Shown: positions 32,925-44,424 of the stretch, in pieces | Layout of the letters: each line of letters opens with the position of its first letter | Position numbering within the stretch: the first letter of the stretch is position 1 | DNA from: Asterias rubens | Taxonomy: Eukaryota > Echinodermata > Asteroidea > Forcipulatida > Asteriidae | Assembly: GCF_902459465.1 (NCBI RefSeq) | Contig: NC_047068.1 | Span: forward strand, 6,324,001 to 6,388,000 | Length of the DNA: 64,000 bases | Reading direction: 5' to 3' | Notes under the pieces: generated by a model | The model's database searches: none | What the model saw: only the letters and a program-made list of their open reading frames with translations | What the model was told of the DNA's origin: nothing | Position numbers and translations under genes: made by a program

Positions 32925-35900
32925 CTTTTTGCAATTAATGGTATACCTCTAAAGATGAGTAAATATTATTCACAGTGACAGGTTAAGTGGCAGTTGCATG
33001 AAAGAATTGACGGGATCTTAACCCTATCTTAAACAGTGTAGGTTTTGTAAAAAGTAGGTTTTGGGCAGTTTGTTAGAGGTGTGGAAGAGAGGGAAGTGGA
33101 ATGTTTAGATATGTACCAATGGGTACAGTTGAGACCTTTGCCCAATTTCATAAAGCCAGTAAGCACAAAAACTTACTAAGCACAGAAAAGTATTGCAAAA
33201 AAGAAACCGGTTACCAGCCAAACTTACATTAAGTTTATACTGGTGTTACTGCATCCATGCCCCCTGGTCATTGCCTTGGTGCCATTGAAATGCTCTACAG
33301 TAGAAATTTACAATTTCCTCAAAGGGTGCCCTTTACCAAGGAAAAAATGCCTTGGTGCCCTTGCCCTTCCAAAAACAAAGCATACAGGCTTGCAATCTAT
33401 GACACTAGCTACCTTTAAATATTGATAGTTGCTGATGAACAAATCAGTGTGTTAATTTGTGTTTGATGTTCAACCTTAAGAATAACAATGAGGGGACTGT
33501 TACGAGTCTAAGCAAGCAATCAAGTGAAACAAATAATTATATAGGGCTTTAAAAGGTTCCCGGTCAAATCATGAAATTTAAACAATTTTAATAATAGACA
33601 CGTAATAAATATATTTTTATGTTACTAGCTGTTACATGTATGTGTTTCAAATACTTGGTCCGACTATGGCCAATGTGACTAGAAAAAGCACCTTTAAAGT
33701 TAAGGTACAACGATGAAGTTTGAAAATGGAAACAGAATTTTTATACAAGAAATAATGTAGTGACAACCTGAACAAACATGGAGTAAAAAGATCCAACATA
33801 AACAGATCAAAGGTTGTTTTCTCTAAATTTGTTAACATTCCCTGTTATTTTTGTAAGAGGAGTAAACAAAGCAACAACAACACTTCTCTGGATAATTTGT
33901 GTTTCAAGCAAGCATTCATCAACAAAATTACCACCAATAATGTTGTAACTTGTAATTCATGTTAAATATTTGTACAAATTGGCATTTTTCTGTGAAAAAT
34001 GTGTACTATATTTTTAGGAATATTTATTGCAAACCTTTTCATGTAAAAAACAAAAATATCTGCATGCAGTCTTGTACTATGTCGTTGATAACAAATAGTA
34101 CTTTCCGTCAAATAATGTACTTTAATTGGTAACATATTACAAACACTTTTAACATGTTTAAGTCAAGAGTCTGGTATCCAGACTCTTGTAATGGTACAAT
34201 ATGTGTTCGGGTGGGACAAGGTGCCAGACCCTTCCTTCGAGCCTCATTATGATTTTGTTTTTATTTTGTATGGCAGCATCTACAGTGTACATGTAGATAC
34301 AACACGGTTAATGGTGCACAGTTGTGTAGTCTAAAAATAACCTGTACAGACGTGTAATTCTGTTATGTAAATTAATAACTGTCATAATTATTTTAGTCAT
34401 CGACATTGTATAAAGTATATTTCAAACTCCTCAGGTTTTATGTAGAAAAAGAAAAAAAAATTAAGAAGAAAAAAAATAATCCAGTGAATAAAGTCTCTTG
34501 TAACACGTACTAATTCCTTTGCTCTTTTCCTTTGCGTCATCTTCTTATCTAGTGATCCGATTATCATAACTCAGGAGACAATCTTGAGAATTAGGGAAAT
34601 CATCTTTCATCCAGGTATGTAAATCACGTACTTAAGGACCTGTGATAGAAGTATAGGGACGTATAATCGCTCATTGCAGAGACCTAGTAATGGTACATCC
34701 TGCTGACATTTTAGACCCTGCTTTTCTTGGGTTCGACGTACACCGGACTAAGTGTTGACTCTTTTTTAACCATGCTATAGATGTAACGAGACATCCTCAA
34801 CCAGTCATCCGTGGCTATTTTATTCATTTGACACAGATCTGTTCACCGTGTGATATGGGAATAAGGATTCCCAACCCTTGTCTCTGGTGGATTAAGCCAG
34901 TGATCATTTCTTTACCCTGGGGCTTCAAGTGACTTGTGCAATTCAGATCGATACATGAATACTCAACGAGTCAAATGTTATTTCAAGGTTCAAGTTTGTG
35001 TTTCTAAAGAGTAAATTTAAAGCCCATTAGATCTGAGGTTTCAAAAGTTAAGTTGAGATGAATGCATTTTTTAATATACTCTTGAAAAGTTGGATATTGT
35101 TCAAATTTTAAAAAGACTTCCCCATGTTGTCTGCAAATATACAAGTCGTTTGTTGATTTGACCACAAGTTCTTAGCGGAGGACTTAATAAATTGCCTGGG
35201 TTGCTATTTACTCTGGATCAGGATTCAATTACATGTCTCTGCTTACCGTGGATTTATGCACTGACAGCTCAGAGAACTATAGGGGGCCGAATTCGCAGAA
35301 ATCCGCAGTAAGCAGAGCCATGATATTGGGCCCTGTTAGGAATTGGACCCACATCCTTCCACATTCTAGAGTGGGAGACTTATACTGCCAAACAAGTGAG
35401 CTTGTAAGTTGACAAAAATCCTAGACCCGGTTTCATTAGGCTGCTTCACTTATTATGTGCTTACACTCCCAGTGCCCTAGCAATGTGTGTACTTCTATGG
35501 CCTGAGGTAGGGTTACGTGGAAAATTCCACCATTAAGTGTCATAAAATTGTTTTAAAGAAAATTGGAAATCTGAATTAATCTTCCCACTGCATGATATTT
35601 ATGACATTTCCAGGAAGCTGACCAACCATTTGTAACCATTCAAATCTAAGGGCCATGTCACATGAGGCAATTTACGGGCAACCAGTTCCAGGCAATCTCC
35701 AAGAAGAAAAGGCATTCACATTTGAATGTTCACCTATTTCTCTTGTGGATCGTAAGATAATGTTTGAAAATTGACCCGTGTGCTACCAAAGTGGTCATGT
35801 AGTATGCACTGCAGTTGGTTGCCTCCAAGTTGCCTGCAAAAGTTGCCTCGTGTGACAAGGCTCTAAGGGTATAATATTAATATTATTTTTATCATACAAT

Positions 35901-36246
35901 ATTAATATTATTATACCTATTGTACTTTATCTACTGGCATCTCGAAGTGCTTATAAGGCTCCTGAGAAATACTCATCTTTGAAATTATGAGACCCATTTA
36001 TGGAGCACCTTGTGGTTTACCATTTACATGTAAGTAATATGTCGTACACTGCAACCTGCCATCCATTATGACAGAAACCCCCTTTATGATAATTATTGTT
36101 TGGTTAGAAAAAAATTAATTATACTACAAATAGGATCTGTGGCTGAATGTCCTGTCCAAGGGACCAAGCAATTAACGGTTAATTATTTTGCTCAAGGGCA
36201 GCAGTACTGCCATTACTGGGAACCGAACCCACACTCTGAAAACACC
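31368..36246. other. Gene-poor interval
   Basis: No supported gene. The interval contains the right end of another repeat (CCTTCCCTTTAA at 31750), an ATA microsatellite (32895-32922), a GCCTCCATGCC-family copy (33225-33392) and an AATAAA at 34486. The last could end a very long transcript but cannot be assigned. Confidence 0.4.
33225..33392 (+). repeat. Dispersed repeat, GCCTCCATGCCCCCTGG family
   Basis: ATGCCCCCTGGTCATTGCCT, AATTTCCTCAAAGGGTGCCC and CCTTGGTGCCCTTGCCCTT match the copies at 26112 and 39561. Confidence 0.65.
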
Positions 36247-36530
36247 AGGGGCCAATTTCATAGCGCTGCTTAGCGGCCGATTTTGTGCTTACTGTGCGAT
36301 TTCTATTTCATAGCGCTGCTAACCGTAAGCGCACGAAAAGGCATGCTAACCTTCCGGTGCTTACCGCATGAAAATAAATGACGTCACGATGCAAATCCAC
36401 GGTAAACACGCAATATGGCCGCCTAATTTTACTGCTAACCTGTGAAATACGCTAAGGCTTAAGCACATTTTTCTGCTACAGTAAGCACGCAAATTTGCTG
36501 ACCGTTCAGCAGCGCTATGAAATTGGGCCC
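36247..36530. mobile_element. MITE with AATTTCATAGCGCTGCT inverted ends
   Basis: AGGGGCCAATTTCATAGCGC at the left is mirrored by GCGCTATGAAATTGGGCCC at the right, 284 bp overall. A partial second element (AGGGGCCACTTTCATAGCG) starts directly after it at 36531, so the pair may be a nested or tandem insertion. Confidence 0.75.
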
Positions 36531-36764
36531 AGGGGCCACTTTCATAGCGTCGCTTAACGGTAAGCAAATTTAAGTCAACTATAGCAGACAAATTTGCTGA
36601 AGCCTGTGAACGTATTTCACAGGTTAGTAAGAAAATTAGCAAGAAATATAGAGGCAACCAACTGCAATGCATGCACAAGGAACACTTAGGCATGACAAGA
36701 GACTGTCTTCTAGCTGTAACTCATTATATTCCCAAGAAAATAATTACAAAAATGAATAATAAAA

Positions 36765-37480
36765 TAATAATAATAATAATAATAAGACTTGTAATGCGCA
36801 CATATCCACCCTGCTGGGTGTTCAAGGCGCAGTAAAACCAAAAACAAAAACAAAAACAAAACACAACACAAAGAAAAACAGACACAACAAAATTAGTCAT
36901 TGAAAACCTGTGACATAAGATAAGTTTTGAGAAGAGACTTTAATTTAGCGGTACAAAGACAAGATCGAAGATTAAGTGGTAGAGAGTTCCAGATGCATGG
37001 CGCGGCTGAAGAAAAAGACCTGTCACCCCATGAGTGTCGAGACTTGGGTTCAATGAGGAGAAGCATAGAACTTGATCGAAGATTCCTTGATGGAGTGTAA
37101 ACTTGAAGCAGTTCAGAAATATAGTGGGGAGCCTTGCCATTAAGAGCTTTGTGGACAATGAGCATCAGCTTGAAGATGATTCGTTGAGAGATGAGGAGCC
37201 AGTGTAGTTGTTTCAGAATGGGGGTGATAGAACAGGATTTTCTAGACAGTATCACAATGAGGGCAGCAGTATTTTGGAGCCGTTGAAGTCGGGAAATCTG
37301 GTTGTTAGGAAGACTGTAGAGAAGAGGATTGCCGTGAATAAAATGTGAATGAGTTTTCTTATCAGAGATTGCTTTGAGCTGGATGACTGTAAATATTGTT
37401 GAGCATAACATGGCGTTTAATATATCAAAAGTGGAGAATGCTAAAAATGTTTGTAATTTTCCAGAGATGATGTCATTGTC
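36765..37480 (-). mobile_element. 5'-truncated non-LTR retrotransposon (LINE), reverse-transcriptase C-terminus
   Basis: The frame ending at 36893 contains LQRLQNTAA, ITPILKQLHWL, IIFKLMLIVHKALNGKAP, YTPSRNLRSSS and AAPCIWNSLPLNLRS. This is the standard C-terminal signature of CR1/L2-type LINE reverse transcriptases. A short 3' UTR follows, then a TTA-repeat tail at 36765-36786. The 5' part is missing. Copies of its 3' end alone occur at 41349-41420 and 56333-56395. Confidence 0.85.
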
Positions 37481-37589
37481 AACACATATCTTGGATTTCG
37501 GTAAACAATTTGAATGTTTGATTTCTCTGAAATAATATTTAAAGCAACTCCACATGCGATACATACAAGTAAGTAAAAATACCACCTAT

Positions 37590-38102
37590 TAAATAAATGT
37601 GCCGTGATAAGTGGCCTTCTTTAATACCAAAAACATGTCAAATGCAGTGCATATAATTTCAATAGAAATGTCCGATATATGTAATTCTCCAGTGACCGGG
37701 GGTGACAGAATGTCTGGAAGCATGATACTTGTGGGACACCTTGGGGACAAGGATGATCCAGGCCATCCAAATAATGTGTTTGAATTTGGGAACAAGGATG
37801 TGTGAGATTAAAACCTGCAAAAAAACATCGGTTTTGGGTTTCAGATTCTTTATTGAGAAAAAAAATTAAAGAGGGAAAACTGATCTGTTTGTGCAGATTC
37901 GGTGTTAGGCAGGAAGGACGGTTTTGAACAAATTTAAATTTAACTGATTATAATGGTGGTTGCAATGTACTCTGAATTAATGGTCTTATAGAAAAATGGT
38001 TTTGAATTTGAAGGGAGGGTAAGATAAAGTATTGGACCATCACTTTTTCACTCATTATGATTACCAAAATGGTTCCTTATGACATCATTGTTCTGACTTT
38101 TT
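37590..38102. other. Unassigned sequence between LINE and tRNA-like element
   Basis: No gene or clear repeat. Short frames on both strands at 37589-37805 have no recognisable motifs. Confidence 0.35.
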
Positions 38103-38353
38103 CCCATATGAGTTTATAATAGATGTTAAATTTGCATCGGGGATAAAGAATATTAATTTTGGTTTTTACCCGTACACCGATGTGTGTTAGCACTGTATAC
38201 TCAGTACTTTCCCGAGTCCTGTGAAAAAAAAAAAAGGATTTGAACTGCCTCCAGCTGCCGGGCAACCTCGGTAGTCTAGTTGGTAAGACACTGCTCTAGA
38301 ATTGCAAGGGTCGTGGGTTCGAATCCCACCCGAGTACCATATGAGTTTGTAAC
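38103..38353 (+). mobile_element. Composite element with tRNA-like module and flanking direct repeat
   Basis: An A box (TAGTCTAGTTGG, about 38272) and a B box (GGTTCGAATCC, about 38317) lie in a cloverleaf with perfect D-stem (GTCT/AGAC) and T-stem (GTGGG/CCCAC). The acceptor and anticodon stems are poor. The left half, with ACCGATGTGTGTTAGCAC, recurs in part at 10176-10250 and 43256-43310. CCATATGAGTTTATAA (38104) and CCATATGAGTTTGTAA (38338) flank the unit as a likely target-site duplication. Confidence 0.6.
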
Positions 38354-38752
38354 CATATGTAGGATATTTCACTGTTAAAAACTACACAGCTTGAATGAAA
38401 TTCAAAATACTCTTCCAAAAGCAAAAGGTTGAACCGCTATAGCCCAGGAAAATTCATTAAATAAAAGTTTAAAGCAAAGATGCAGACTAAATAAGTGCAA
38501 GTCGGGCTGAAATAAGCAATTTCATAAGCTCTTTTAATGCAACAATAGATTGATAAAGAGATCGTCAATTGCCATAATCAAATATTTGCTCACTGGAACG
38601 GCGCTACAGAAGTAGATTAAAGAGCAGGATTTCTTTATATATGAAGAAAATTACCAGGCAGACCTAAAGTAAGTCTGAATTCAGATACAAATCTGAAATG
38701 TCTCATCCCGGTAATTACAGAATTCCACCGAAACGGTTATATATTGGTTATG

Positions 38753-39055
38753 ACCACAGACATAAAGAACTTTTATGTCTGTGACTATTGTTTGAAGCTT
38801 TGCATGGTGTGGAGAAATAAGGAGAAACTATAAATAAATAGTAAACTTGCGGTGTTGGCTCTGAAAAGAGTCGGTTTGGTCTTGACGTTTCGAACAGTAC
38901 TCTGCTCGTTTGGTCTCGACAAGCAGAGTATACTGTTCAAAACGTCAGGACCAAACCGGCTCTTTTCAGAGCCAACACTCACCCTAAGAGATTTACACAT
39001 GGTTGTACCCGCAAGTTTACTGTTTATTTATAGTTTCTCCTTATTTGTCTGTGGT
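38753..39055. mobile_element. 303 bp fold-back element carrying a histone-type 3' stem-loop
   Basis: ACCACAGACA at the left and TGTCTGTGGT at the right are perfect terminal inverted repeats. Inner arms also pair: AAGGAGAAACTATAAATAAA with TTTATTTATAGTTTCTCCTT, then TAAACTTGCGG with CCGCAAGTTTA, then an inner palindrome of ~60 nt per arm around 38915. The element could therefore form one long hairpin. The right inner arm contains the histone-like stem-loop at 38958-38973. Confidence 0.8.
38958..38973 (+). promoter_or_regulatory. Histone-mRNA-type 3' stem-loop motif
   Basis: GGCTCTTTTCAGAGCC, with CCAAACC before and AACACTCACC after, matches the metazoan histone 3' stem-loop: six-base stem, UUUC loop, upstream CCAAA. 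An imperfect inverted copy (one mismatch) is at 38857-38872. No histone gene is present in the window. Confidence 0.6.
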
Positions 39056-39059
39056 TAGG

Positions 39060-40114
39060 ACTGCCAAAGGGAACAAGGAAACAGTATGCTCGGCACTAGA
39101 GATGTAGATATACATATAAGAGCAAGATTTCTTTATGTTTGGAGCAAAATAATGGCTACTTTTTTCAGTGGGCAGACATGAACAAAGTCTGACTTCAGAG
39201 AAAAAGTCTAAGACTTCTCATTCCGGACAGCCTGATAAGAATACCACAGAACCATGCAACTTAATTAACAATAACAACAACGATAATAGTCCTCACAGCG
39301 CCCTCGTATGTCTACAATAAGGTAGGCCTACTCAAGGCATTTCAAACCATTTTAATTTTTTGAATTTGTTTAATTATGAGACTGATTTATGTAGCACTTC
39401 TAAGGGTGGGCGCTTTGTCGCATTAAGCGTGCAACTATCAGGAAACACAGGGCAACCCCCTTCTTTTAGTGATAAGTAAAACTGGGTTCTTTGATGTGCA
39501 TTACACTTTAAAAGGGACCTATGGCTTTACAACTCATCTGAAGGACGCAGCAATAATCAGACCTGATACTTCATACAGGCAACGAAGGCGATTGCCTCCA
39601 TGCCCCCTGAGCATTGCCTTGGTGCCCTTGAAATGCTCCAGTATAAACTTACAATTTCCTCATAGGGTGCCCTTTACCAAGGAGAAAATGCCTTGGTGCC
39701 CTTGCCCTTTCAAAAACGAAGCATACAGGCTTAAGGACACGAGTGACAAGACTGCGACTCAAACCCACACTCAGCTGATCAGAAACGACAGAGCTTGAAT
39801 CCGCTTCTCTTAACCGCTCAGGCCATGGCGCGCCAATGCGACACAACAGTAACACAAACACTCTCCTGAGAACTTCAACATGAGTAACTTGAAATAAAAC
39901 CCTTCATAAAATCAAATGTTATTATTAATAATACATATACCGTATGATGGAATAGTATTTTAAATGTATGCATAGTACATTTTTATATAACTTAAATTTG
40001 GTACAAAGCCACTGCCTGGGGTGTGTTCTACTCTAGTGCATAACGCAATTGTTTGCCAACATAAACCCACTTGAAAAAAGGAAATGTGAAACAGATTGGC
40101 AGTTTTCACCCATC
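39060..40114. other. Repeat-rich interval without a gene
   Basis: It contains a GCCTCCATGCC-family copy at 39561-39735. On the minus strand at 39725-39838 is a tRNA(Ser/Leu)-like SINE head (TGGCCTGAGCGGTTAAGAG, GGGTTTGAGTC). Confidence 0.5.
39725..39838 (-). mobile_element. tRNA-derived SINE head
   Basis: A-box-like GGCCTGAGCGGTTAAGAG and B-box-like GGGTTTGAGTCGC are followed by CACTCGTGTCCTTAAG. The same order of motifs occurs in the SINE at 9113. Confidence 0.55.
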
Positions 40115-40499
40115 TTAAAGACACTTGACACTATTGGTAATTGTCAAAGACCAGTCTTCTCCCTTGGTGTATCTCAACATATCCATAAAATAACAAACCT
40201 GTGAAAATTTGAGCTCAAATGGTCGTCGAAGTTGCAAGATAACAATGAAAGAAAAAACACCCTTGTCACATGAAGTTGTGTGCTTCCAGATGTTTGATTT
40301 GGAGACCTGAAATTCTAAATCCGAGGTCTCGAAATCAAACTCGCAGAAAATTACTTCTTTCTCGAAAACTATGTCACTTCAGAGGGAGCTGTTTCTCACA
40401 ATGTTTTAAACTATCAACCTCTCCCGATTACTCGTTACCAAGAAAGGTTTAATGCTAGCAATTATTTGGAGTAATTACCAATAGTGTCCAGTGCCTTTC
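40115..40499. repeat. GGACACTATTGG repeat, copy 5
   Basis: It opens CTTAAAGACACTTGACACTA, holds the GAGACCTGAAATTCTAAAT/CGAGGTCTCGAAATC central palindrome, and closes CCAATAGTGTCCAGTGCC. Confidence 0.85.
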
Positions 40500-40799
40500 A
40501 TGAGGGGCTCCAAGGTCAAATTCAATGTACTGATGAACTTATTTCCAAGTTGAGTCCCCATGAAAGTAGAGGAACAATTACAAGTTTTTAACCTTGGGTT
40601 AAATGTTGTAAGCTACAATTTATTTGATGCTCTTTCAGAGCGATTTTTTGTGCTATTCAAAAGGACAAATTTGATGCCATTTTGAATCAAAAGCATCAAC
40701 AGTCAGGAATGAACTAAAATTTCTCAGTACAAATCAGTTCAGACTATTATTTGAAATTTGACGTCATCCAACGTTTTTAAATTTTGACAAACTTTTCAC

Positions 40800-41177
40800 T
40801 TAAAGGCAGTGGACACTATTTGCAATCGACAAAGACCAGTCTTCCCACTTGGTGTAACTCAACATATGCATAAAATAACATACATGTGAAAATTTGAGCT
40901 CAATTGGTTGTTCGAAGTTGCGAGATAACAATGAAAGAAGAAACACCCTTGTCACACGAAGTTGTGTGCTTTCAGATGCTTGATTTCGAGACCTCAAATT
41001 ATAAATCTGAGGTCTCAAAATCAACGTGGAAAATTACTTCTTTCTCGAAAACTACGACACTTCAGAGGGAGCTGTTTCTCACAATATTTTAAACTATCAA
41101 CCTCTCCCCCATTACCAAGTGAGGTTTTATGCTAATAATTATTTTAAGTAATTACCAATAGTGTCCACTGTCTTTAA
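40800..41177. repeat. GGACACTATTGG repeat, copy 6
   Basis: Same structure and orientation as the copy 300 bp to its left, from TTAAAGGCAGTGGACACTAT to CCAATAGTGTCCACTGTC. Confidence 0.85.
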
Positions 41178-41348
41178 AAGGGTGTCAAACAATGTGGTAT
41201 TTCACACCACTTTAACCCAAGGTTAGGGATTTTGAATTTGTACACCTACAAAGGATTCTATACATTGGTAAAAGCCTGGATCACAAAATTGAATTTGACA
41301 TTGGACACCCTCTTCAACTCTTTAGCAAAATGTAATGCATCTTTACAA

Positions 41349-41420
41349 TATGTAATAATAATAATAATAAGACTTGTAATGCGCACATATCCACCCTGCT
41401 GGGTGTTCAAGGCGCAGATA
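41349..41420 (-). mobile_element. LINE 3'-end fragment
   Basis: GACTTGTAATGCGCACATAT and CACCCTGCTGGGTGTTCAAG, next to an AAT repeat, are identical to the 3' end of the LINE at 36765-36835. This is an extreme 5' truncation. Confidence 0.75.
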
Positions 41421-41734
41421 TGTGTTTGAATACTTGGTGAAGTTGATACCTAGTCCCACTTTCCTCCTTCAGATGAGTTCCCTTAGAGTTCCCCTCTCAC
41501 ACTTGCCATGGCAGATTAAGGTAGGGTTTGGTTAGAGGATGATCTTACAATGTCTCCCAGTTTCATGAAAAGTTAAAGATGAACTTTACATCTTCGACAT
41601 GTCAATTAAGGAGATTCCAAACCAAGAATTGATCGACACTTCTTAAACCCTGGTTTTTCAAACCGTCCAATTGTTTGAATCCTTTATAAAAGTTAATATG
41701 TACAAAACACTAACCTTTGAAAGTTCAATTTTTA

Positions 41735-42359
41735 AAGCCATTGGACACTTTCGGTAAACAGTATTGTCCAAAGGCCCACACTTCATGTATCACAACTTAC
41801 ATATAAAATAACAAACCTGTGAAAATTTAGGCGCAGCGGTCATCGGAGTCGGGAGAAAATAACGGGAAAACCCACCCTTCTTTCCGCACGTTTCGCCATG
41901 TCATGACATGTGTTTAAAATAAATCTTAATTCTCGATATCAAAAATTGGTAATTGTTTTAATGTTTTCTCATAAAGTACAGCATTTCATGGAATAATGTT
42001 TCAAGAGAAGTCTTTCACCATTACCTTCTGTAAACCCTGTAAGTTATTTGTAAATCTGTGAACTTTTGTTTTGTTTTTCTGTTCCAAAAGTGTATAATGG
42101 TTGAAATATTGCAGAAAATCTGGAGCAGTAATGTCCACAGGAAGAGTAACCCGTAATTGAAATACGCATCTGAAAAACGTTTCTCAGATATTCATCTTTT
42201 TGGATAAAAACTGATATTTTTTCTATAACCGCATTACTTCAAAGTGAACTGATACTCAAAAGGCTTGATATTACTAAGTTTGCTGACTTTCTATTCGAGT
42301 CAGTCTTTAATGCCATTTATTTTAGGAATGATTATAATTGTATACCTTCCCTTTAAAGA
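41735..42359. repeat. Long relative of the GGACACTATTGG family
   Basis: The left end reads AAAGCCATTGGACACTTTCGG. The right end reads ATTGTATACCTTCCCTTTAA, the terminus of the other subfamily. It is about 625 bp and may be a composite. The right half recurs near 31480-31760 and 57160-57503. Confidence 0.55.
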
Positions 42360-43312
42360 TGAACTCTCTTTGACATGTCAAAGATAACTCCAACCCGAAA
42401 ATTGGTTGACACTTATCTTATACACTGAAAATAATTTTGGAGATGGTGGGATAACACATATTTGGCAGCACAAGCAAGTACACTCCCCAGAGAGCTGAGA
42501 TGATTTAAGGAATGAAAAGGCCCAGTGATCAGTGGTAATTATGTTGGAAGCACTTTGAGACCCGGTGTATAAAGCGCTTACAACAAACTGATTGTTTTTA
42601 TTTTTATAACACCAGGTGAGATTTACTTTATGAATTTTAGATCAATAAGACAAAATGTTGGCGTTTCGAGATAAGTACTAAAGACAACTCCAAATTGAGC
42701 TGTGATCATCATCATACTCAATAAATTCTGCAATTTAAACTCTGGTGGGATAAAACAAAGTGAAATTTAGCTATGACAATCTTGTCTAACAATGTTATTT
42801 GAGCACTGATCACCACACCTAATATTGTTTTTAACAAAATCGACGATGGATTTAGGGCAGGGCTCAGTTTTATAAAGCCAAGAAAATCTGGCTTACCAGA
42901 AACAAGTTACCACAAAGTTAACATAGTTTCAACTGGTGCTCCATCCATGTTTTGCTTAGCAAAACAAATTTGTTGAGCAGTATTTTCCGCTAAAAAATGA
43001 AATTGGTCCCAGGTGGGATACATCTTATAGCAATTTTCAACGACACTGATGCATTCATGATGGTAAATCGTTTACAACCAACAAACTGTTTTGTATGTTC
43101 AATGGTGACTTTTATAGGCAGAGTTGTCTATATTTGCTTCCTGCAGTATTTTTCGAGCATTGGAAACAGTGGTAGCTGTGCACGGGTACAAACTACATTG
43201 TCCCTTACCACCGTGGGAAATCAACCAAAAAGTCAAAAGGTGTTTGAAGTTAATAGATGTTAAATTTGCATAAGGGACAAAGAATACTAATTTTTTACCC
43301 ATATACACCTGT
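42360..43312. other. Unassigned, repeat-containing interval
   Basis: A SINE-tail-like stretch (42470-42600: GAGAGCTGAGATGATTTAAGG, TGGAAGCACTTTGAGACC) and a partial match to the left half of the 38103 element at 43256-43310. No gene. Confidence 0.4.
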
Positions 43313-43507
43313 ATATTGACCCCTCGCACACGCGTCACAAGCGGCGACTGATGCCACGCTCACCATGTTGGTGGTCATTAGGCTTACGTGTAAACGCCGC
43401 GTCACCTAAAAATGCGTACTTCACTGAATAACACACGTTGACATTGACCACCAAAATGGCGCATCCAAGATTATTCTGATGATGACGTCAGGTGAAATGG
43501 GTCAATA
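43313..43507. mobile_element. MITE with TATTGACCC/GGGTCAATA ends
   Basis: TATTGACCCCTCGCACACGCGTCAC at the left pairs imperfectly with TGACGTCAGGTGAAATGGGTCAATA at the right. It is 195 bp and GC-richer than its surroundings. Internal ACCAACATGG/CCAAAATGG segments also mirror. Confidence 0.65.
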
Positions 43508-44119
43508 TATGAGAAAAATCATAGGCATATTACTTGAATGTTATAATGTTGCATAATGGTGCTGGGTCAAAACTGGGTGAATTTCCACCATTCCAATATT
43601 CAGCTACACATAAATGAACACATCAATTTTCACAATTTTGTTTCCCTTTTCAAGAGTACTTCAGACCCATGCAAGTTACACAAAAGAGAGTTGTCACAAC
43701 TATAAACAAATTGAAAGCAAGTAAATAAAGGGACAGGGGAACTTGAAGAAGTTATGCCTTTCTATTAAGGGAATGAAAGGCATCTATTCACACACGTCTT
43801 TAAGTAATTCAATCAATTATACTTTCTCAGAAACTACATTCCTATTTCGTATTCTTCAAAAGTAGTTCTCAGCATAAGCATGCAAAATAACAATAGCGAT
43901 AACAATTTTGTTTAATTTGGCACATTTTTGTCCCCCTCATATTATATGATGTGAATTTGCTTTCTTTTTTCCCTGCACCATTTGAGACTGGAGGTCCTTG
44001 CAGTTCTCATGTTTCATTCGCAGAATTCCACATTACCGAGGTAAATTTTGTCCATCTTGGATGGCAAATCTACAAAAACAAATAAAGAATTGCACTTTCG
44101 TAAAGAACAATGCTGATTA

Positions 44120-44424
44120 TTAGGAGTGCCTCGTCTCTAAGACGTGGCAGGCTTTCTCGTAGAAGCAAAACATAAACCCAACCGTCCCAAAAGCTTTGAG
44201 GGTGCTGGGGGACAGACCCTTGTAGAGCCCCCCGAGCCCTTCCTCCTTGACGATGCAAGAGATGCAGTGCAGCATGCTGTTGTAACGCCGCACCTTGCCA
44301 AAGGACTTCCTCGCCTCCTCGAAACCTTGAACCTGAAGACGTTTCTTGAGAAGGTCTAGCGGGTATCCTACTGTTTTGGCACAGATCCCGGAGAAGGCGC
44401 CGCATGTAAATGACTTCACGGCAG
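44120..44424 (-). CDS. SLC25A19: SLC25A19 coding exon 5 and stop
   Basis: Residues 222-322. It holds the third carrier repeat with [18 protein letters not shown] and [13 protein letters not shown], ending in TAA at 44122-44120. The acceptor is TTTTACTTCAG. Confidence 0.93.

Noticed and set aside
36893..37585. Host gene of 230 residues on the minus strand
   Set aside because: The C-terminal phrases are those of LINE reverse transcriptase, and its 3' end recurs twice elsewhere in the window.
38265..38340. Functional tRNA gene
   Set aside because: The acceptor stem has mismatches at its end and the anticodon stem pairs only in part. It is part of a dispersed repeat.
38187..38372. Minus-strand peptide with GGIRTHDPCNSRAVSYQLDYRG
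   Set aside because: This phrase is the reverse translation of a tRNA-derived repeat and is a well-known false protein.
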